Shown here in pieces: positions 44,339 through 56,351 of a stretch of 64,000 nucleotides of DNA (positions are counted from its first letter, which is position 1; each line of letters begins with the position of its first letter). The stretch spans positions 62,001 to 126,000 of the forward strand of contig JAHIZO010000007.1 of NCBI GenBank assembly GCA_018814405.1. The letters run 5' to 3'. The DNA is from Gammaproteobacteria bacterium. Lineage in GTDB: Bacteria; Pseudomonadota; Gammaproteobacteria; Burkholderiales; Gallionellaceae. The notes beneath the pieces are model-generated. The model did not search any database, had not been told where the DNA came from, and worked only from the letters and a program-made list of their open reading frames with translations. Made by a program: the position numbers and the translations under genes.

Positions 44339-44953
44339 CTATTTCCTTCCTGCGATCACCAGACTTCTTGAAGCATCAAGACCCGGCACTTGCAATGTAA
44401 TGATCTGATCGATTCTATATTGCAGTGGAATCGCCTCTTCCATTTTCCCCTTCATCGCTGCCCATCGCCCCTCCGGCGCCAACAATCCTTCTGTCAGCCT
44501 GAAAAAATTCCCAATCTCTGTAAATGCCCTGGAAATTATTCCGTCAAAACGAGCACTTTCCTGCCAATCCTCTACTCTGCCCGTGTGTACTTGCACATTC
44601 TTTAGGCCCAACTGAATGGCCACCTGCTGCACAAACCCCGTCTTCTTTGAATTACTGTCCAGCAATGTGAATTCCCAGTCTGGCCGCATGATGGCCAGCA
44701 CAACTCCCGGCAACCCACCCCCACACCCGACATCCAGCCACTTACCCGTCCAAAGGTGGGGCAGCACCGCCAAGCTGTCCAGTAAATGATGTGTCACCAT
44801 TTCGGGGCCGCTGCTGATAGCCGTCAAGTTGTACACTTTATTCCATTTTTGCATCAGGGCCATATATTCGAGCAACTTCGACTGCGCATCAGCTGTCAAT
44901 TCAATGCCCAACAGGCCCGCCCCAGATGTTAGCGTTTGGCGTTCACTTTGCAT
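44339..44953 (-). CDS. rsmG: 16S rRNA (guanine527-N7)-methyltransferase
   Basis: [50 protein letters not shown]; between mnmG and parA. Confidence 0.95.
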   Translation of the reverse strand: MQSERQTLTSGAGLLGIELTADAQSKLLEYMALMQKWNKVYNLTAISSGPEMVTHHLLDSLAVLPHLWTGKWLDVGCGGGLPGVVLAIMRPDWEFTLLDSNSKKTGFVQQVAIQLGLKNVQVHTGRVEDWQESARFDGIISRAFTEIGNFFRLTEGLLAPEGRWAAMKGKMEEAIPLQYRIDQIITLQVPGLDASRSLVIAGRK

Positions 44954-46856
44954 CTTCGTTACCCGCCTTGTTCGTACGAAATCCCCGCTTTAGATGTACC
45001 AAGAGCAATGAAATATCGGCCGGTGTAATACCTGAGATACGGCTTGCATGGCCGATAGTCTCCGGCTTTTGCAGATTCAATCTCTGTTGCGCTTCGATAG
45101 AAAGTGCTCGCACCTCTCGATAATCGAGCGTTGCAGGAAGCGCCAAGTCTTCCTGAGCTGCCTGTTGTTGCACTTCCTGATTCTGTTTCGTGATGTAGCC
45201 TTGATACTTGGCACCGATCTCCACCTGCTGGGCCACCACATCTTGCGCCACCCTCTCGCCGCTATTGGGCAATGACATCAAGGAGTCGTAACTCACTTCC
45301 GGTCGCCGCAACAGATCGTACAAGGAATATTCCCGCTCAACGACCTTCCCCAAGACGCGAATCGCGTGTTCTTCGCTCAGGACTGCAGGATTAACCCAAG
45401 TGGTTTTCAAGCGCTGCTCTTCACGAGCAATAGCCTCCCGCTTTTCATCGAATGCGCGCCAACGCGTTTCACTGACCACCCCCAAATTCCAGCCGATCTC
45501 TGTCAACCGCAGATCCGCATTATCCTCGCGCAACTGAAGTCGATACTCAGCCCGACTGGTGAACATTCGATATGGCTCAGTCACCCCTCTTGCAGTCAAA
45601 TCATCGACCATCACCCCCAGATAGGCTTCATTGCGCTTCGGGCTCCATGCCTCTTTCTCGCAAGCATGTCGCGCGGCATTGATCCCTGCCAGCAAGCCTT
45701 GTGCCGCCGCCTCTTCATAGCCCGTCGTGCCATTGATCTGCCCGGCAAAGAACAAACCTTCTATAACTTTGGTTTCCAAAGATCGCTTTAGCCCTCTTGG
45801 ATCAAAATAGTCGTATTCGATGGCATATCCAGGACGCAATATATGCGCATTTTCAAGGCCCCTGATTGAGCGAACCAATGCTATCTGCACATCGAACGGC
45901 AGGCTGGTCGATATTCCGTTCGGGTATATCTCATGTGTTTCCAAGCCCTCCGGCTCAAGGAATATTTGATGTGAGCTTTTTCCGGCAAACCTAGTTATCT
46001 TGTCTTCAACGGAAGGACAATAACGAGGACCGACACCCTCGATCACTCCCGTGAACATCGGCGAGCGATCTAACCCCCCTCGTATGATTTCATGGGTTTT
46101 TTCATTGGTCTCAGTGATCCAGCATGGTAACTGCCTTGGATGTTGTTCCGCTTTGCCCATGAAAGAAAACACCGGGGCCGGATCATCTCCCCATTGCTCG
46201 TGCATGACTGAAAAATCAATGCTGCGACCATCTATTCTTGGTGGCGTACCGGTTTTTAATCTTCCCACCGGCATTCCCAGCGCTCGGAGTTGCTCAGAAA
46301 GCGTAATCGAAGGGGGGTCGCCGGCGCGCCCAGCGGAGTAATTTGACTGCCCGACATGAATCAAACCCGACAGAAATGTGCCCGCCGTCAGCACCACGCT
46401 TTTTGCAGAGAAACACACCCCCGCTTGCGTTTTTACGCCCTCAATTCTGTCTGTATTGACAATCAATGCGTCCACAGCCTGCTGGAACAACCATAGATTC
46501 GGTTGATTCTCCAACCTCGAGCGAATGGCTTGCTTGTAAAGCAACCTGTCGGCTTGTGCTCTAGTGGCCCTAACCGCCGGCCCTTTGCTTGCATTTAGAA
46601 TACGAAATTGAATGCCCCCCTCATCCGCCGCCGCCGCCATTGCCCCATCAAGCGCATCCACCTCTTTGACAAGGTGCCCCTTTCCAATCCCCCCAATCGA
46701 AGGGTTGCAGGACATCTGCCCCAAAGTCTCGATGTTATGGCTGAGCAGCAATGTTTTGCAGCCCGCCCGCGCACTCACCAAGGCCGCCTCGGTGCCTGCG
46801 TGACCACCACCAACAACGATTACGTCAAATTTATCCGGATAATCCATCGTGTTCAT
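44943..46856 (-). CDS. mnmG: tRNA uridine-5-carboxymethylaminomethyl modification enzyme
   Basis: [62 protein letters not shown]. Confidence 0.98.
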   Translation of the reverse strand: MNTMDYPDKFDVIVVGGGHAGTEAALVSARAGCKTLLLSHNIETLGQMSCNPSIGGIGKGHLVKEVDALDGAMAAAADEGGIQFRILNASKGPAVRATRAQADRLLYKQAIRSRLENQPNLWLFQQAVDALIVNTDRIEGVKTQAGVCFSAKSVVLTAGTFLSGLIHVGQSNYSAGRAGDPPSITLSEQLRALGMPVGRLKTGTPPRIDGRSIDFSVMHEQWGDDPAPVFSFMGKAEQHPRQLPCWITETNEKTHEIIRGGLDRSPMFTGVIEGVGPRYCPSVEDKITRFAGKSSHQIFLEPEGLETHEIYPNGISTSLPFDVQIALVRSIRGLENAHILRPGYAIEYDYFDPRGLKRSLETKVIEGLFFAGQINGTTGYEEAAAQGLLAGINAARHACEKEAWSPKRNEAYLGVMVDDLTARGVTEPYRMFTSRAEYRLQLREDNADLRLTEIGWNLGVVSETRWRAFDEKREAIAREEQRLKTTWVNPAVLSEEHAIRVLGKVVEREYSLYDLLRRPEVSYDSLMSLPNSGERVAQDVVAQQVEIGAKYQGYITKQNQEVQQQAAQEDLALPATLDYREVRALSIEAQQRLNLQKPETIGHASRISGITPADISLLLVHLKRGFRTNKAGNEDAK

Positions 46857-46906
46857 GAATCTTAAGGGGGGCGCATCTTACATCAGGGAGGCTGGTTACA
46901 AAACCA

Positions 46907-46922
46907 TGTTTCACGTGAAACA
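46907..46922. promoter_or_regulatory. parS: parS site (TGTTTCACGTGAAACA)
   Basis: Exact 16-bp palindrome matching the widely conserved chromosomal parS consensus, in the mnmG-mnmE spacer. Confidence 0.92.
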
Positions 46923-46935
46923 ATTGCTTGGGTCT

Positions 46936-48279
46936 TTATTTTCCTATGCAAAACTTGCCGAAGATCTCGCCCAATAAATCATCTGCTACAAATTCTCCAG
47001 TGATTTGGTTGAGTTCGTTTTGGGCTAGGCGCAAGGATTCGGCAAATAACTCGAGCCGTGAACTTAGTGCCTCTGCGCCCTGAAGGGCTGCCAGCGCTTG
47101 GGAGATCGCATCTAAGTGCCTGGATCTAGCCATGAACACCCCTTCTTCCTTATGCCAGCCCACTGCGTTCAGAATTTCGCTTTTTAAAAGACTGACTCCA
47201 GCCCCGGTCTTGGCAGAAAGAAACACTTGGGTAGTGCCATCATTCTTCTCAATAGTGGGCTGCAAACCAGTCAGATCGATCTTGTTATGAACAAAAATCG
47301 TTGGGGTGATGCCAACATTGATTTCTGCCTTAATAAAGTATTTTGCCTTTGTTGCATCGGATTCATCGATTAGCAAAATGAGAAGGTCGGCCTTTTCTAT
47401 GCTCTGGCGAGCACGGACAATGCCCATCTGTTCCAGTATGTCATTGGTTTCGCGGATACCTGCGGTATCTACCAGATGGATGGGGATCCCGTCGATCTGA
47501 AGCGCCTGGCGTATGGTATCCCGTGTGGTTCCAGGAATATCGCTCACCATCGCGACATCCTCACCGGAAAGCTGGTTCAATAAGCTTGATTTTCCTGCAT
47601 TAGGAGCGCCTATCAATACAACTTGGGCGCCTTCCCGGAGGATATTTCCCTGTGTAGCCAGCGACTCGATATGCTCAAGCTCGCCCTTTAAAGTACTCAA
47701 ATCAACTAACAAGCGATCCGAATCAACTACAACTACACCCTCCTCTTCAGGAAAGTCCAGTGTCGCCTCTACAAAAGCCCTTAGATGTATGATTTTTTCC
47801 AAAACACGGGTAATAGCCCGCGAAAATTCGCCGCTTAATGAGCGGACAGCACTTTTAGCTGCCTGCTGAGTGGTCGCGGCAATCAGGTCTGCGATGCTTT
47901 CTGCTTGCGCCAAGTCCAGTTTGCCATTTAGAAAAGCGCGTTGGCTGAATTCTCCCGGTTGAGCAAGACGCGCGCCAAGACTGATGCAACGATGCAGAAC
48001 AGATTGCAGCACAGCGGGGCCGCCATGCCCTTGGAATTCAACCACTTCTTCGCCGGTAAATGAGTTGGGGGCGGCAAAATACAGTGCTATTCCCTGATCC
48101 AGAGTCTCTCCAGACTCATCTAAAAATGGTGTATAGGTGGCGATTCGCGGAATAAGCTCTTGTCCGGTAATGGCTGAGGACAAACTCTTGAGGTTCGCGC
48201 CCGAAACGCGAACCACGCCGATCCCGCCTTGACCGGGTGCCGTAGCGATCGCCGCTATTGTGTCAGGCTTTGGAAGCAC
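46936..48279 (-). CDS. mnmE: tRNA modification GTPase
   Basis: IAAIATAPGQGGIGVVRVSG; GAPNAGKSSLLNQLSGEDVAMVSDIPGTTRD; C-terminal FCIGK. Confidence 0.97.
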   Translation of the reverse strand: MLPKPDTIAAIATAPGQGGIGVVRVSGANLKSLSSAITGQELIPRIATYTPFLDESGETLDQGIALYFAAPNSFTGEEVVEFQGHGGPAVLQSVLHRCISLGARLAQPGEFSQRAFLNGKLDLAQAESIADLIAATTQQAAKSAVRSLSGEFSRAITRVLEKIIHLRAFVEATLDFPEEEGVVVVDSDRLLVDLSTLKGELEHIESLATQGNILREGAQVVLIGAPNAGKSSLLNQLSGEDVAMVSDIPGTTRDTIRQALQIDGIPIHLVDTAGIRETNDILEQMGIVRARQSIEKADLLILLIDESDATKAKYFIKAEINVGITPTIFVHNKIDLTGLQPTIEKNDGTTQVFLSAKTGAGVSLLKSEILNAVGWHKEEGVFMARSRHLDAISQALAALQGAEALSSRLELFAESLRLAQNELNQITGEFVADDLLGEIFGKFCIGK

Positions 48280-49894
48280 CCTTTTGAGCCGCTTCTGCGT
48301 TATGGGTGATGTACCACTGTTGTGATATGGACAAGATGTTATTCACGATGGAATACAAAACTAGTCCGGCAGGGAAAAAGAAGAATATGACGCTGAATGC
48401 CACCGGCATGATTTGCATAATCTTGGCTTGAAGCGGGTCTGTGGGTGTTGGGTTCAACTTGCTTTGTATCAGCATACTGACACCCATAATAATAGGCAGC
48501 ACAAAGTAAGGGTCGGTTGCTGATAAATCAACAATCCAACCGACAAATTCCGCATGACGCAACTCGACGCTTTCAAGAATCGCCCAATATAAACCGATGA
48601 ATACAGGGATTTGGATCAATACCGGCAGACATCCACCCAAAGGATTGATTTTTTCGCTCTTGTATAGATCCATCATGGCGCGATTGAGTCGCTCACGATC
48701 ATCGCCGCATTGTTGTTTTATCTTTTCCAGCTTTGGTGCGACCAAACGCATTTTGGCCATGGACCGATAGCTCGCTGCCGACAACGGGAAGAATGCCAGC
48801 TTGATCAATACTGTCAGCAATACGATGGATACACCCCAATTCCCTATCCAGGTATTCAGGAAATCCATTAGCCAAAACAAGGGAGAGGCAAATATCGTGA
48901 AAATCCCATAATCTACCGATAGGCCCAAGCCGGGGACTATGTCATTAAGTTTGGTCTTGGCTGGGCCTACATATAATCGGGATTTGATTTCGGCTGTTTG
49001 ACCAGGGGCTATTTCCGCTTCTGGCATTACAACACCAGCAGAAAACAGGCCCTCTCCAAGTGATTTTGTGTAGAACTCCCGCTGACCATTACCTTCTGGT
49101 AGCCATGCAGATACAAAATAGTGCTGCAACATCCCAACCCAGCCGTTGTTTGCCGCTGTGGGCAACTTTTGCTTTTCTTTGGCAATGTCACTGAATTCTA
49201 TCTTCTTGAACTTCTCTTCATCCGTATAGATAGCCGGACCGGTATAGGTTGGAATGAACTTCGATCCACCTTCTGGAGGCTCGTCGTCCCTTACCAGCTG
49301 GAAATACGCTGTTGGCTGGATTGCTTCCTTACTCTTGTTTTCAATTTGATAAACGACATCAACCAGATAAGAATCGCGATGAAAAGTATATGTTTTGGAA
49401 ACTTGTACTTTGTCCTTATCTGCTGCGGTCAGTATGATCGAGATGTCGTTTTTGCCGCTTTCTAGGCGGGCTGTGCCACTCAAGGTCGTTTCAAAAGTGG
49501 CATTATGTGTGGGCAAACCCCGGCCTAACAAGCCAGATTGGGCTAAATAAGTATGGTTTTCATCTTGTTGAAACAGCTTAATTGGCTTTGTTTTATCGTC
49601 TGTTTCACGATGTTTCAACAATGTAATGCCATTGATATTTCCGCCTGCGGTGTTGATATTCACGACATAGTTGTCGGTTTCAACCACCAAGTTCGCGCCT
49701 GTCGGTGCCTCGATTTTGCTCTCTTTGGGCTGTGCAGGAACTGACTTGAGTGACGTTACTTCAGGCGTTTGGCTAACGCCCTTATTTTCTTGGATCTGGG
49801 GGCTTGCGGGCTGCCCTTGGCGATTCCATTCTCCCCACAATATGATCAAGGAAAAAGAAAAGACAATAAATAGTAATAAGCGCCGCGTTTCCAT
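48263..49894 (-). CDS. yidC: membrane protein insertase
   Basis: Periplasmic P1 domain plus NWGVSIVLLTVLIKLAFFPLSAASYRSMAKMRLVAPKLEKIKQQCGDDRERLNRAMMDLYKSEKINPLGGCLPVLIQIPVFIGLYW. Confidence 0.97.
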   Translation of the reverse strand: METRRLLLFIVFSFSLIILWGEWNRQGQPASPQIQENKGVSQTPEVTSLKSVPAQPKESKIEAPTGANLVVETDNYVVNINTAGGNINGITLLKHRETDDKTKPIKLFQQDENHTYLAQSGLLGRGLPTHNATFETTLSGTARLESGKNDISIILTAADKDKVQVSKTYTFHRDSYLVDVVYQIENKSKEAIQPTAYFQLVRDDEPPEGGSKFIPTYTGPAIYTDEEKFKKIEFSDIAKEKQKLPTAANNGWVGMLQHYFVSAWLPEGNGQREFYTKSLGEGLFSAGVVMPEAEIAPGQTAEIKSRLYVGPAKTKLNDIVPGLGLSVDYGIFTIFASPLFWLMDFLNTWIGNWGVSIVLLTVLIKLAFFPLSAASYRSMAKMRLVAPKLEKIKQQCGDDRERLNRAMMDLYKSEKINPLGGCLPVLIQIPVFIGLYWAILESVELRHAEFVGWIVDLSATDPYFVLPIIMGVSMLIQSKLNPTPTDPLQAKIMQIMPVAFSVIFFFFPAGLVLYSIVNNILSISQQWYITHNAEAAQKGASKA

Positions 49895-49918
49895 CGATCT
49901 ATCACCTGTTAATAATAT

Positions 49919-50128
49919 TTATGGTACGGGGTCAAATCCACCCGAGTTCCAAGGATTGCATCGCAATATCCGCTTTACAGAAAGCCAAGCGCCCTTCAGC
50001 GCTCCGTATTTAACGATAGCTTCTTCTGCATATTGTGAGCAGCTAGGATGAAACCTGCATGACGGTGGCAAGAGTGGACTGATCAGATATTTGTATCCGC
50101 GCACGAAGAGTAGAAATAAAGACTTCAT
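49919..50128 (-). CDS. yidD: membrane protein insertion efficiency factor
   Basis: 69 aa; [59 protein letters not shown]. Confidence 0.96.
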   Translation of the reverse strand: MKSLFLLFVRGYKYLISPLLPPSCRFHPSCSQYAEEAIVKYGALKGAWLSVKRILRCNPWNSGGFDPVP

Positions 50129-50508
50129 TTTTTCGCCAATACACCCTTAAGTATCTCTGTCAATACAGAGAAAACCTGAGATTGTTCTGTCTTTTCGATC
50201 GGTCTTCTCAATCGAATAATCACATCTTGTTGTAAGCCACTTCTGACTTGAAGACGAAAGTTCTCGCGAATTTTCCTCTTCAATCTGTTACGTTGTGCAG
50301 CGCTTGGGATATGGCGCTTACCAACGGACAGCCCTAGTCTTGCACATCCTGAATTATTGGGTCTGGAATGAACAGCAAACCAACGACTCAAAAGGGGCCT
50401 TTCTTGCAAAAGCCCTGAAAAACCTTCTTGGCGAGAAATTCTACAACGCCGGGAAAAATGAAAATTGTGTTCTGCTTTAGACACCAAGACGGGTTCTGCC
50501 CTTAGCAC
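50125..50508 (-). CDS. rnpA: ribonuclease P protein component
   Basis: [30 protein letters not shown]; between yidD and rpmH. Exact start uncertain because the long ORF overlaps rpmH's 3' end. Confidence 0.92.
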   Translation of the reverse strand: MLRAEPVLVSKAEHNFHFSRRCRISRQEGFSGLLQERPLLSRWFAVHSRPNNSGCARLGLSVGKRHIPSAAQRNRLKRKIRENFRLQVRSGLQQDVIIRLRRPIEKTEQSQVFSVLTEILKGVLAKK

Positions 50509-50611
50509 GACGGGCTGCGATTACTGCACGACCACCTTTGGTCTTCATGCGAACGAGAAAACCGTGGGTACGTTTTCTTTTGGTTACTGACGGCTGAAAT
50601 GTGCGCTTCAT
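50477..50611 (-). CDS. rpmH: 50S ribosomal protein L34 (missing from supplied ORF track because it is short)
   Basis: Minus-strand translation [44 protein letters not shown], 44 aa. Confidence 0.97.
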   Translation of the reverse strand: MKRTFQPSVTKRKRTHGFLVRMKTKGGRAVIAARRAKGRTRLGV

Positions 50612-50690
50612 GGCTAAATCCTATATTTCTAGTATTGAAAAGCGCGCAATTACAATCGTTTGCGCTTCTGCTGTCAAGTTTAATTTATAT

Positions 50691-50699
50691 TGTGGATAA
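50691..50699 (-). promoter_or_regulatory. DnaA box (TGTGGATAA, rpmH-dnaA spacer)
   Basis: Exact reverse complement of TTATCCACA. Confidence 0.8.
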
Positions 50700-50756
50700 C
50701 TTTGGGTGGAGCTTGTAGAATTGGCCGGTCTATAAGTAATCGAATCCTAGCTTTTT

Positions 50757-52103
50757 ATGTCATCTCAAGGCTTGTCTGTGTGCTACCAGAAATATTTTCA
50801 GGAATTGCTGCCTCCGCAACAATACAATTCCTGGATCAAGCCGTTATTGTTTGAAATGGATGGTAATAAAGTCATTCTTACCGCGCCGAACAGCTTCACA
50901 TTAAGAATCATACAAGAGCGGTTTCTTTCTGCCTTATCAAAGCAGGCTCATGATTTTTTTGGTTTTCCTACGGAAATTGAGCTGCGATTGCAAAAGAAAC
51001 GAGCCGTGAAGATAGTAAGCCCTGCTGATACTCCTGTTGTCACAGAGAATAATCCGAAAGCACCACCTAAAGTATCAAAATCGGCCAGTAAACTTAATCC
51101 CTTGCTGACTTTTGATTCTTATGTGACCGGCAAAGCGAATCAACTTGCCCATGCTGCTGGCTTACAGGTTGCTGAAACACCAGGCGCAACATACAACCCG
51201 CTTTTCATTTATGGCGGGGTCGGACTTGGAAAAACCCATCTACTACAATCAATTGGCAATCTGGTCGCAAAAGAGAATAGTGATGCAAAGATCTGCTATA
51301 TCCATGCAACCAATTACGTTTCAGGTGTAGTTAAGGCGTTTCAGACAAAAAGTTTTGACGAGTTCAAACAGTTTTATAACTCTTTGGATTTACTACTCAT
51401 TGATGATATTCAGTTCATTGCAGATAAACCCGGTACTCAACAAGAGTTCTTCTATACCCTCAACTCACTAATTGATACCAACAAACAGGTTGTAATCTCT
51501 TGTGATACGTTCCCAAAAGAAATTACTGGGATTGAACCCCGCCTTACCTCCAGATTTACTTGTGGTCTTACCGTTGCAATTGAACCACCGGGCCTTGAAA
51601 TGCGGGTGGCGATCCTGCTACAGAAAGCCGCAAATAGTTCAACTCCGATAACAGAGGATGTAGCATTCTTTATTGCTAAACACGTACGTTCAAATATTCG
51701 TGAGTTAGAAGGCGCACTAAATAGAATTGAGGCTTACGCGCGCTTCCATAAGAAAGTGATTTCTATCGATTTAGCCAAAGAAGCACTAAAAGATCTGCTT
51801 GCCGCCCAAAATAAACAAGTAACGATAGAGAATATACAAAAAACAGTTGCTGACTTTTACAGACTAAAACTAGTCGACTTGCTTTCAAAAAAAAGGACTC
51901 GAGCAATTGCACGACCTCGGCAAATTGCCATGTCATTAGCCAGAGAATTGACTCAACTTAGTCTTCCTGAAATTGGCAACACCTTTGGTGGCAGGGATCA
52001 CACCACCGTACTACATGCTTGTAAGACCATTGATGCATTAAGAAACTCTGATTCTGTAATCGAAACAGAATTCAATCTTTTGCATCAGACTTTAAGGGGA
52101 TAA
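50757..52103 (+). CDS. dnaA: chromosomal replication initiator protein
   Basis: NPLFIYGGVGLGKTHLLQSIGN; LLLIDDIQFIADKPGTQQEFFYTLNSLI; domain IV ARELTQLSLPEIGNTFGGRDHTTVLHACKTI. Confidence 0.98.
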   Translation: MSSQGLSVCYQKYFQELLPPQQYNSWIKPLLFEMDGNKVILTAPNSFTLRIIQERFLSALSKQAHDFFGFPTEIELRLQKKRAVKIVSPADTPVVTENNPKAPPKVSKSASKLNPLLTFDSYVTGKANQLAHAAGLQVAETPGATYNPLFIYGGVGLGKTHLLQSIGNLVAKENSDAKICYIHATNYVSGVVKAFQTKSFDEFKQFYNSLDLLLIDDIQFIADKPGTQQEFFYTLNSLIDTNKQVVISCDTFPKEITGIEPRLTSRFTCGLTVAIEPPGLEMRVAILLQKAANSSTPITEDVAFFIAKHVRSNIRELEGALNRIEAYARFHKKVISIDLAKEALKDLLAAQNKQVTIENIQKTVADFYRLKLVDLLSKKRTRAIARPRQIAMSLARELTQLSLPEIGNTFGGRDHTTVLHACKTIDALRNSDSVIETEFNLLHQTLRG

Positions 52104-52126
52104 CTTCGGATATTGATACTTGTAAT

Positions 52127-52171
52127 TGTGCATAACTATGGATATTTTCCATATCCAAATAATTATCCACA
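52127..52171. promoter_or_regulatory. oriC: DnaA-box cluster / putative oriC component in dnaA-dnaN spacer
   Basis: TGTGCATAA (52127), TATGGATAT/ATATCCAAA inverted pair (centred ~52148) and exact TTATCCACA (52163-52171), followed by AT-rich DNA up to dnaN. Confidence 0.65.
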
Positions 52172-52303
52172 ATCGATTTACAGTAAACAATGAAGGTAGC
52201 TAACAGTTAAAATGTATCGTTTGTTATTGAATTAAATTAAGTTTTACGAGTTTCCACAAAAACCGACCCAATTATTATTTATATTAAGAATTTAAGGAAA
52301 AAC

Positions 52304-53413
52304 ATGTTTATCAAACAAATCAATCGAAATGACTTGGTAAAACCCTTACAAGCTGTAGTTGGTATTGTGGAACGAAAACAACCTCTCCCAATCCTTTCTA
52401 ATGTACTTCTTAAAAAGATCGGTGATTCGCTACACTTGGTTACAACAGATCTTGAAATTCAGATTGAAGCCAAGCAAAAAGTAGAACTTCAAGAATCAGA
52501 TGGGCCGGACGCCATCACAATTTCAGCAAAGAAATTTCAGGATATTTTGAAAGCCATTCCTGAAGAAAGTTTAATTAGCTTGGATATTCGTGAGAGCAAA
52601 TTACTTGTAAAAGCGAATAAAAGTAAATTCAGCTTACAAACCTTACCTGCTCAAGACTTTCCAAATCTCACTGATCAACTGGAAGGCGCTACACAGATCC
52701 GTATTAAGCAAGGGAAAATGAGGCGTCTATTAAGTTCGGTGCAGCATGCAATGGCGCAGCAAGATATTCGCTATTATCTGAATGGTGTTTTGGTTGTTGT
52801 TGAGAACAGCTCTATAAAGCTTGTAGCGACTGATGGCCATCGTTTGGCATATATTGCTGAAGATATGGACGAGGACTATCCGAAATTGGAGGTGATCCTT
52901 TCCAGAAAGACAGTAAATGAACTATTGAAGCAATTGACTGATAGCGACGATGAACTACTTATCGAACTTGCTGAAAAACAGGTCCGCTTCAATTTTGCCG
53001 ATACAACCATGACCTCAAAGGTCATTGACGGAAAATTCCCGGATTACACCCGTGTCATACCAAACCATATCAACCATTTGGTGTTGAATAGAATGGTCAT
53101 TATGCAAGCGCTGCAAAGAGCGGCAATTCTGTCTAACGAAAAATTTAGAGGAGTACGTCTACTCCTCACTGAGAACAATTTACAAATCATCAGCAATAAC
53201 AGTGAACAAGAAGAGGCTCAAGAAGATATTGAGACGCAATACTCAGGCGGTGCTTTAGATATTGGATTTAATGTGAACTATCTATTGGATGGCATTAACT
53301 ATCTGAATAGCGAAGAAGTTACTTTTTCTTTCGGTGATCAAAACAGCAGTCTGCTGGTAACAACGCCTGAAAAGAATGACTACAAGTATGTGGTCATGCC
53401 AATGCGTATTTAA
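52304..53413 (+). CDS. dnaN: DNA polymerase III beta sliding clamp
   Basis: MFIKQINRNDLVKPLQAVVGIVERKQPLPILSNVLLK; C-terminal YKYVVMPMRI. Confidence 0.98.
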   Translation: MFIKQINRNDLVKPLQAVVGIVERKQPLPILSNVLLKKIGDSLHLVTTDLEIQIEAKQKVELQESDGPDAITISAKKFQDILKAIPEESLISLDIRESKLLVKANKSKFSLQTLPAQDFPNLTDQLEGATQIRIKQGKMRRLLSSVQHAMAQQDIRYYLNGVLVVVENSSIKLVATDGHRLAYIAEDMDEDYPKLEVILSRKTVNELLKQLTDSDDELLIELAEKQVRFNFADTTMTSKVIDGKFPDYTRVIPNHINHLVLNRMVIMQALQRAAILSNEKFRGVRLLLTENNLQIISNNSEQEEAQEDIETQYSGGALDIGFNVNYLLDGINYLNSEEVTFSFGDQNSSLLVTTPEKNDYKYVVMPMRI

Positions 53414-55882
<2,469 letters not shown>

Positions 55883-55933
55883 TTTTGTAGGTTTGTAGGT
55901 TCTCAGAAAAGGTGAAATTATTATCACCAAATG

Positions 55934-55964
55934 AAATGGCCACAGTTACTGTGGCCATTTTTAT
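55934..55964 (+). terminator. terminator hairpin, copy 1 (downstream of gyrB)
   Basis: AAATGGCCACAG-TTA-CTGTGGCCATTT followed by TTATT; perfect 12-bp stem. Confidence 0.88.
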
Positions 55965-56015
55965 TAAAAGAGAAGCACGAAACTTACATAAGCCAATAAC
56001 TACGGGTATTGAAAG

Positions 56016-56120
56016 AGGGGCGCTCAGAAAGCGCTGTGGCTCGTTAAATGTGCCGCCCTGAGGCGGCTAGCCCATAAAACCTTAAAAGCGGCGTATGGGC
56101 TTATAAACGAGCCGAACCCT
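56016..56120. other. candidate structured RNA (multibranch inverted repeats) in gyrB-topA spacer
   Basis: Nested helices AGGG/CCCT, GCGCT/AGCGC, GGCTCGTT/AACGAGCC, GCCGCC/GGCGGC and AGCCCATA/TATGGGCT, no ORF support. Confidence 0.45.
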
Positions 56121-56266
56121 GTCCGCTCAAAACCTCATACAATTTGGTGTTGGTAATATGTTCTTATGGGAATCACCTTTTGTTTTCTCCTGATTAAAAA
56201 TTGGGCAGCGTACTCGGATTAGCCGGTCAATTTTCTGTGCGCGGCAACAATTATTCTCGCCAAATG

Positions 56267-56297
56267 AAACGGCCACAGTTTCTGTGGCCGTTTTTAT
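56267..56297 (+). terminator. terminator hairpin, copy 2
   Basis: AAACGGCCACAG-TTT-CTGTGGCCGTTT followed by TTAT; perfect 12-bp stem, near-duplicate of copy 1 at offset 333 bp. Confidence 0.8.
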
Positions 56298-56351
56298 ACG
56301 ACTGGCTTGTGAAAACAACGAGAAAAAACTAGGGCTTGCTTGTACTAGATA

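Noticed and set aside
49600-49625. Possible third parS (TGTTTCACGATGTTTC) inside yidC
   Set aside because: Only the left half matches; the palindrome is broken.
56038-56113. Integron attC-like site in the gyrB-topA spacer
   Set aside because: GTTAAAT fits GTTRRRY, but the arms are in the wrong order (GTT...AAC rather than RYYYAAC...GTTRRRY) and no integrase or cassette is present.
56095-56121. tRNA-like GGGTTCGGCTCG on the minus strand of the spacer
   Set aside because: Resembles a T-arm GGTTCR motif, but no acceptor or anticodon arms could be assembled around it.
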